From positions 1 through 10,390 of the forward strand of contig JAHRWO010000058.1 of assembly GCA_019105125.1 (NCBI GenBank): a stretch of DNA of 10,390 nucleotides. The letters run 5' to 3'. Source of the DNA: Flavobacterium sp. GTDB taxonomy: Bacteria; Bacteroidota; Bacteroidia; Flavobacteriales; Flavobacteriaceae. Under the pieces are notes generated by a model. That model was not told where the DNA came from and did no database searches. It worked only from the letters and a program-made list of their open reading frames with translations. Shown here piece by piece: positions 6,552 through 10,390 of this stretch (within the stretch, counting starts at the first letter, position 1; the number at the start of each line of letters is the position of its first letter). The position numbers and the translations under genes were made by a program.

Positions 6552-9500
6552 ATGATAAACAATTACGATTCGGTTGTTTCCCAAAATTCTTCTGGGGCAA
6601 CTATTTTACAAAAGCAGAATGCGGCATCGAATGCGTATGGTCGACGAAATTGGTTTTCGTTTGTTTTTACGTTTATGATGTTGTTTTATTTTGGTTTTGT
6701 TCAAGGGCAAAATATAGGTAATTATACTTTTGCTACAGGAACAAATGGAAGTTTGTATGATTTAACTTCTGGGAGTACCTCTTATTTGACTGGAGTTAAT
6801 GATGATACTTCGGGTACGGTTCAGTCATTGGGTTTTAATTTTACTTTTATGGGAACTACGTATTCTCATTTTAGTGCTAATTCAAACGGACAAATGCAGT
6901 TGCATGCTTCGCCTACAGCTACGGCGATTGGTACAAATGTTACCACTTCGAGTGGTGCTGCAATTTTAGCTCCTTTTACAGGGGACAATGAAGTAAATAA
7001 TGGAATGCGATTTTCTGTAATTGGTACAGCGCCTAATCGCATATTTGTTTTAGAGTGGAATCAGTTCTATGTTAACTTTGTTAACTTGACTAATGCAGGA
7101 AATATGCAAGTTTGGTTGGAAGAGACCACTGGTAAAATAACCTACATTTATGGAGCTATTTTTAATTCTGCCACTTCGAATCAAACGAGATCTATATCCA
7201 TTGCTTCTAGTAATACAGCAACCACTGTAGGCTCTGTTACTATTGGGGCTACTCCTACTTTCACGGTTGGTTCTACCTTAGTTACCAATACAATAGTAGC
7301 GGGTGCTAACCCTTTAGGATTAACACCCATAGCAAATATAGGCTCGCTGACAGAGGGTAACAGAAGATACTTTTCTTTTACTCCAGCTTCGTCAGTAGCT
7401 CCTCCCATTTCTTTATCGTTTTCTGCGGTAACTTCTGCAGGAACTACACTCAATTGGGTAGATAATTCAACTACTGAATATGGTTTTTTAGTTACCAGAG
7501 CAACTGATGCTGGTTTTACCTCAGACGTAGTAACTTCAACGGTAGCTTCAACAACTGCTGCTGCAACAGGTCAGGCATATGCTTCAGTTCAAACAGGTTT
7601 ATTACCTTCAACAACTTATTATTATAAAGTTCAAGCGCTTTCTGAGATTGTAACTTCTTCTGATATATCAGGTTCACAAGCCACGATTGCCCCAGGAACT
7701 TTCATTTCAGTGGCAACGGGTAATTATGGAAGTGCTTCAACTTGGGATGCTAATAGTGTTCCCACTTTATATGATACCGTTGTTATTTCAACTAGTCATG
7801 TTGTTACAATAGATGCCTCGGGACAGGCTGCTAATAATGTTACAGTGAATGGAACATTTACTTATGGTTCTTCGCCAACTTCTTTTTCTGTTAATGGAAA
7901 TTTAATAGTTAATTCAGGAGGTATTGTAAATGTATTTAATGGTACTACCGGTAAAACCCTTAATGTATCGGGTAATCTTACGAATAATGGAACAATGGAT
8001 TTTTCTGTTGGAGGTGCTGGCAATAGTTCTACTGGATCATCTTTTTTGGTTTTGAATGGGAATAATGTTCAGACAGTAGGTGGTTTAGGTTCTTTTGTTA
8101 ATAATAAAATAGGTAGTTTAACTTGTTCAAACACTAGTACTGCAACGCCAAATATTATTTGGCAGTTTGATAATTTGGTTATTCAGCATGGTTTAAATTT
8201 ATCGGGTGCAAGGTTTGATCTTGGTACTTTAACGTTATCTCATGGATCATCATTTAATACTACAACAGGTTCAATGTCTTTAACCACCTCTGCTGGTTGT
8301 GGGTTTATGCCAGGAGCAAAATACAGACGATGGTTTACAACTGGAGCTACAGGTGGGGGTATAACAGCAGGACAAGATCCTACATCAACATCTTCAAGAT
8401 ATCCTTTTGTTACTGCTACAGGTACAAACCAAAGATGGGTTCATATCCAGCGTTCATCTAATTCAACATCCGGCAATACGGCGGGTTATTTAGCCGTAAG
8501 ATTCAACGACGATGCCACAACTACTAGTGGTTTAACTGTTGCTGATGGTGCTTACACTGTTACCGATAGATATAATGCTAATTGGACAATCACTGCTGAG
8601 TCTGGTTATGTGTATGCAAGTGGTACACACAATGTGGCCATCGTTGCTAATAATGCTTTTTTACCTTCGAATGGAAATTCTAGATTGATGTTAGCAAATG
8701 CTTCCTTAGCCGGAACACATCAAAACGGTACAATAACGCCTGGAGCGCAACGTATAGGTTTAACTACTGCTCAATTAACTGCTGGAGCTATTTACATGGG
8801 TATTAATGCTGCCGATATTCCATTTATTTCGGTTGCGAATGGTAATTGGGATACAGCCTCAACATGGAATAAAAATGCGGTGCCTACTGCATCAGATGTG
8901 GTTTATATTGCTAATGGTACAGCAGTTGATGTAACTTCTGTTCCTGCCTTTGCAAGTTCGATTTTAGTTTATTCTGGTAGTACATTAAATGTTTCAGGAA
9001 GTACTTTATCGGTTACTACAACTTTAACTAATAATGGTACTGTAAACACAAATTCAGGGGATTTAATTATTGCAGGGGGAACGGCTACCGGTATTTCAAA
9101 TACTAGTACAGGAACTTTTGTTGTAGCTGGAGGAACTGTTAGACAAGGTCCTGTGGGTGGTGGAAATACAACTTTCTCAAATTCAGGTATCTTAACAGTA
9201 AGTTCAGGAACTTTAAATATTAATGGAAATTATATTGGTAATTCGGGATGTACTTTAAACCAATCTGGTGGCGACATCAATGTAGATGGTAATGCTGCTG
9301 GTGTAACTGCAAATTCAGTTGCGTCTGGTACGCATATTTTCAGTCATACAGCTTCTGCAGTTTCTAATTTGAATTTAACAGCTGGAAGAATCACAATTGT
9401 AGATCCACATGCAAATACTTCTTCATCAGATTATGCTTTTAGAGTTTCTCAAGGAGGTGCATATAATTCTGCAACTGCAAGTCATACATTAAGATTTGGA

Positions 9501-10390
9501 GATGGAGTTTCAAATGATAATGGAGGAAACACAACCTATGGTTTTTATTATTATTTATACCCAGGATCATATTATTTTGGTTTAGGAAATCTAGAAATCA
9601 ACGCTGGTACTACAGGTACTAACAGATGGGTATATAATGGAACTACTTATTTAAATGGAAATATTAATATAGTTTCTGGTGAATTAAGACAGTCAGGTTC
9701 AAGTATTACTTGTCCTGGGAATATTACAAATGAGGGTGTTTATACAAATGCAACAACATTAACATTAGGTCAGTATAATGGAACTGCAACTGTTGCATCA
9801 ACTAACGCTCAAACCATTTCAGGTTCAGGTGTTTTTAGAAATTTAGCTACTTCACCAACGGCTAATTTAACTTCTTTAACCGTTAATAATTCAAACGCTA
9901 TAGGAGTTACTTTAAATGTTCCTTTATCAGTAAGTGGAACGTTAAACATGACATCAGGTATTATAAACACTACTAATACTAATTTATTAACATTAGGAAC
10001 AGCTACAGCAGCTGGAACTTTATTAGGTACACCAAGTGCTACTAATATGGTTAAAGGTCCGTTCCAAAGAACGATTGCTTCGGGTAACGCTGCCACTAAT
10101 TATATTTCGTTCCCTGTTGGAAAATCTACTTATGCTCCTATTGCTATTGCTCCTGTAACAACTGCGGTATCTGTTGTTAAGGCTGAGGCATTTGATTCAA
10201 ACACAGGAACTCTAAATCCTTCGATTGTTAACATGACGACTTCAAAACGATGGGAAGCTCCTATTGTTTCTGGAACTGTTACAGATGTTAATGTTCGTTT
10301 GTTTGATTCGGGTATTTTGGCTACTAGTATTCCAGTACAGGCGGCTTCTGCTGCTGGAGAATATACTAATTCTTTCGGATCGGTAGCAAC
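6552..10390 (+). CDS. Very large secreted repetitive surface protein, probable adhesin (3' end outside window)
   Basis: The frame from ATG 6552 contains no stop through 10390, giving at least 1279 residues. The N-terminus has about 33 residues of polar n-region ending GRRNW, a hydrophobic core (35-50) and likely cleavage after FVQG (before Gln53). Starting at the internal Met42/Met43 would leave a core without positive charge, and the upstream -7 element also supports 6552. The mature protein is rich in Thr, Ser, Asn and Gly and poor in Cys. Visible parts are: a Bacteroidota-type N-terminal domain (about 54-280, FNFTFMGTTYSHFSANSNGQ); an FN3-like domain (about 284-366, ending TTYYYKVQALSE); two G8-like modules (from 384 and 758); and beta-solenoid-like stretches with LTNNGT motifs at 476 and 825 and ITNEG at 1058. 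From about 1165, GPFQRT...FPVGKSTYAPI resembles a domain of flavobacterial surface proteins. No catalytic motif was recognised. Type IX secretion is inferred; its C-terminal sorting domain would lie beyond the window. Confidence 0.85.
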   Translation, partial: MINNYDSVVSQNSSGATILQKQNAASNAYGRRNWFSFVFTFMMLFYFGFVQGQNIGNYTFATGTNGSLYDLTSGSTSYLTGVNDDTSGTVQSLGFNFTFMGTTYSHFSANSNGQMQLHASPTATAIGTNVTTSSGAAILAPFTGDNEVNNGMRFSVIGTAPNRIFVLEWNQFYVNFVNLTNAGNMQVWLEETTGKITYIYGAIFNSATSNQTRSISIASSNTATTVGSVTIGATPTFTVGSTLVTNTIVAGANPLGLTPIANIGSLTEGNRRYFSFTPASSVAPPISLSFSAVTSAGTTLNWVDNSTTEYGFLVTRATDAGFTSDVVTSTVASTTAAATGQAYASVQTGLLPSTTYYYKVQALSEIVTSSDISGSQATIAPGTFISVATGNYGSASTWDANSVPTLYDTVVISTSHVVTIDASGQAANNVTVNGTFTYGSSPTSFSVNGNLIVNSGGIVNVFNGTTGKTLNVSGNLTNNGTMDFSVGGAGNSSTGSSFLVLNGNNVQTVGGLGSFVNNKIGSLTCSNTSTATPNIIWQFDNLVIQHGLNLSGARFDLGTLTLSHGSSFNTTTGSMSLTTSAGCGFMPGAKYRRWFTTGATGGGITAGQDPTSTSSRYPFVTATGTNQRWVHIQRSSNSTSGNTAGYLAVRFNDDATTTSGLTVADGAYTVTDRYNANWTITAESGYVYASGTHNVAIVANNAFLPSNGNSRLMLANASLAGTHQNGTITPGAQRIGLTTAQLTAGAIYMGINAADIPFISVANGNWDTASTWNKNAVPTASDVVYIANGTAVDVTSVPAFASSILVYSGSTLNVSGSTLSVTTTLTNNGTVNTNSGDLIIAGGTATGISNTSTGTFVVAGGTVRQGPVGGGNTTFSNSGILTVSSGTLNINGNYIGNSGCTLNQSGGDINVDGNAAGVTANSVASGTHIFSHTASAVSNLNLTAGRITIVDPHANTSSSDYAFRVSQGGAYNSATASHTLRFGDGVSNDNGGNTTYGFYYYLYPGSYYFGLGNLEINAGTTGTNRWVYNGTTYLNGNINIVSGELRQSGSSITCPGNITNEGVYTNATTLTLGQYNGTATVASTNAQTISGSGVFRNLATSPTANLTSLTVNNSNAIGVTLNVPLSVSGTLNMTSGIINTTNTNLLTLGTATAAGTLLGTPSATNMVKGPFQRTIASGNAATNYISFPVGKSTYAPIAIAPVTTAVSVVKAEAFDSNTGTLNPSIVNMTTSKRWEAPIVSGTVTDVNVRLFDSGILATSIPVQAASAAGEYTNSFGSVA
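7701..7815 (+). repeat. G8-like module, copy 1, inside the large surface protein
   Basis: Encodes residues 384 to about 421: FISVATGNYGSASTWDANS, then VPTLYDTVVISTSHVVTID. The pattern GNxxxxSTWxxNxVPTxxDxVxI resembles the start of G8-type domains and recurs 1122 nt downstream. The copies are conserved at protein level but have diverged at DNA level, so this is an old internal duplication. Confidence 0.7.
8823..8937 (+). repeat. G8-like module, copy 2, inside the large surface protein
   Basis: Encodes residues 758 to about 795: FISVANGNWDTASTWNKNA, then VPTASDVVYIANGTAVDV. It aligns without gaps to copy 1 over FISVAxGNxxxASTWxxNxVPTxxDxVxI, exactly 374 codons later. As in copy 1, beta-solenoid-like sequence with an LTNNGT motif follows. 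Confidence 0.7.

Noticed and set aside
6636..6707. Arg31-Arg32 before the hydrophobic core as a Tat signal
   Set aside because: The rest of the S/T-RR-x-F-L-K consensus is missing, the core is strongly hydrophobic as in Sec signals, and no cofactor-binding domain follows.
7181..7453. Minus-strand open frame of 90 codons inside the large surface-protein gene
   Set aside because: It mirrors the Thr/Val/Ala-rich coding strand, has no recognisable family, and lies wholly inside a continuous + strand frame.
9809..10096. Minus-strand open frame of 95 codons inside the large surface-protein gene
   Set aside because: Same situation: low-complexity Val/Ala/Pro composition produced by the repetitive coding strand, with no promoter seen.

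Overview
The window looks like a chromosomal segment of a Bacteroidota bacterium, most likely a Flavobacterium-like genus. The DNA is AT-rich. Shine-Dalgarno sequences are absent or poor. Several gene starts are preceded by Bacteroidota-type -7 elements (TAnnTTTG). The protein families also fit: a RecR tail of flavobacterial type, a Wza/Wzc export pair, an UpxY-type NusG paralog and a very large Ser/Thr/Asn/Gly-rich secreted protein. All genes seen lie on the + strand.

Layout: (1) The last 62 codons of recR (1-191). (2) A capsule/exopolysaccharide export pair. A short Wza-like outer-membrane lipoprotein (322-1113) lies 8 nt ahead of a Wzc-like tyrosine autokinase/chain-length regulator with a Tyr-rich tail (1122-3572). 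(3) A UDP-glucose 6-dehydrogenase (3719-5107), which makes UDP-glucuronate and closely resembles the animal enzyme. (4) A small secreted beta-barrel-like protein (5320-5898) with its own good promoter and a strong intrinsic terminator. (5) An UpxY/RfaH-type specialised antiterminator (5974-6441), starting only 25 nt after that terminator. (6) A large open frame beginning at 6552 and still open at the window edge (at least 1279 residues). It has an unusually long signal peptide, an FN3-like domain, two copies of a G8-like module and repeated beta-solenoid-like stretches. It is probably a cell-surface adhesin, perhaps secreted by the type IX system, but its C-terminus is not visible.

How the genes may work together: Wza/Wzc export and Ugd precursor supply belong to surface polysaccharide production, and UpxY proteins normally promote elongation of long polysaccharide operons. 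No glycosyltransferase, flippase or polymerase is present, so the biosynthetic genes must lie elsewhere. The most unusual arrangement is the antiterminator directly upstream of a giant surface-protein gene rather than a polysaccharide operon, with a terminator hairpin in front of it. I see no CRISPR array, RNA gene, insertion sequence or integrase. The only non-coding gaps are 110-212 nt long (192-321, 3573-3718, 5108-5319, 6442-6551), plus a 75-nt gap (5899-5973) that holds the terminator. Apart from the promoters and terminator listed, they hold AT-rich sequence in which I see nothing further.
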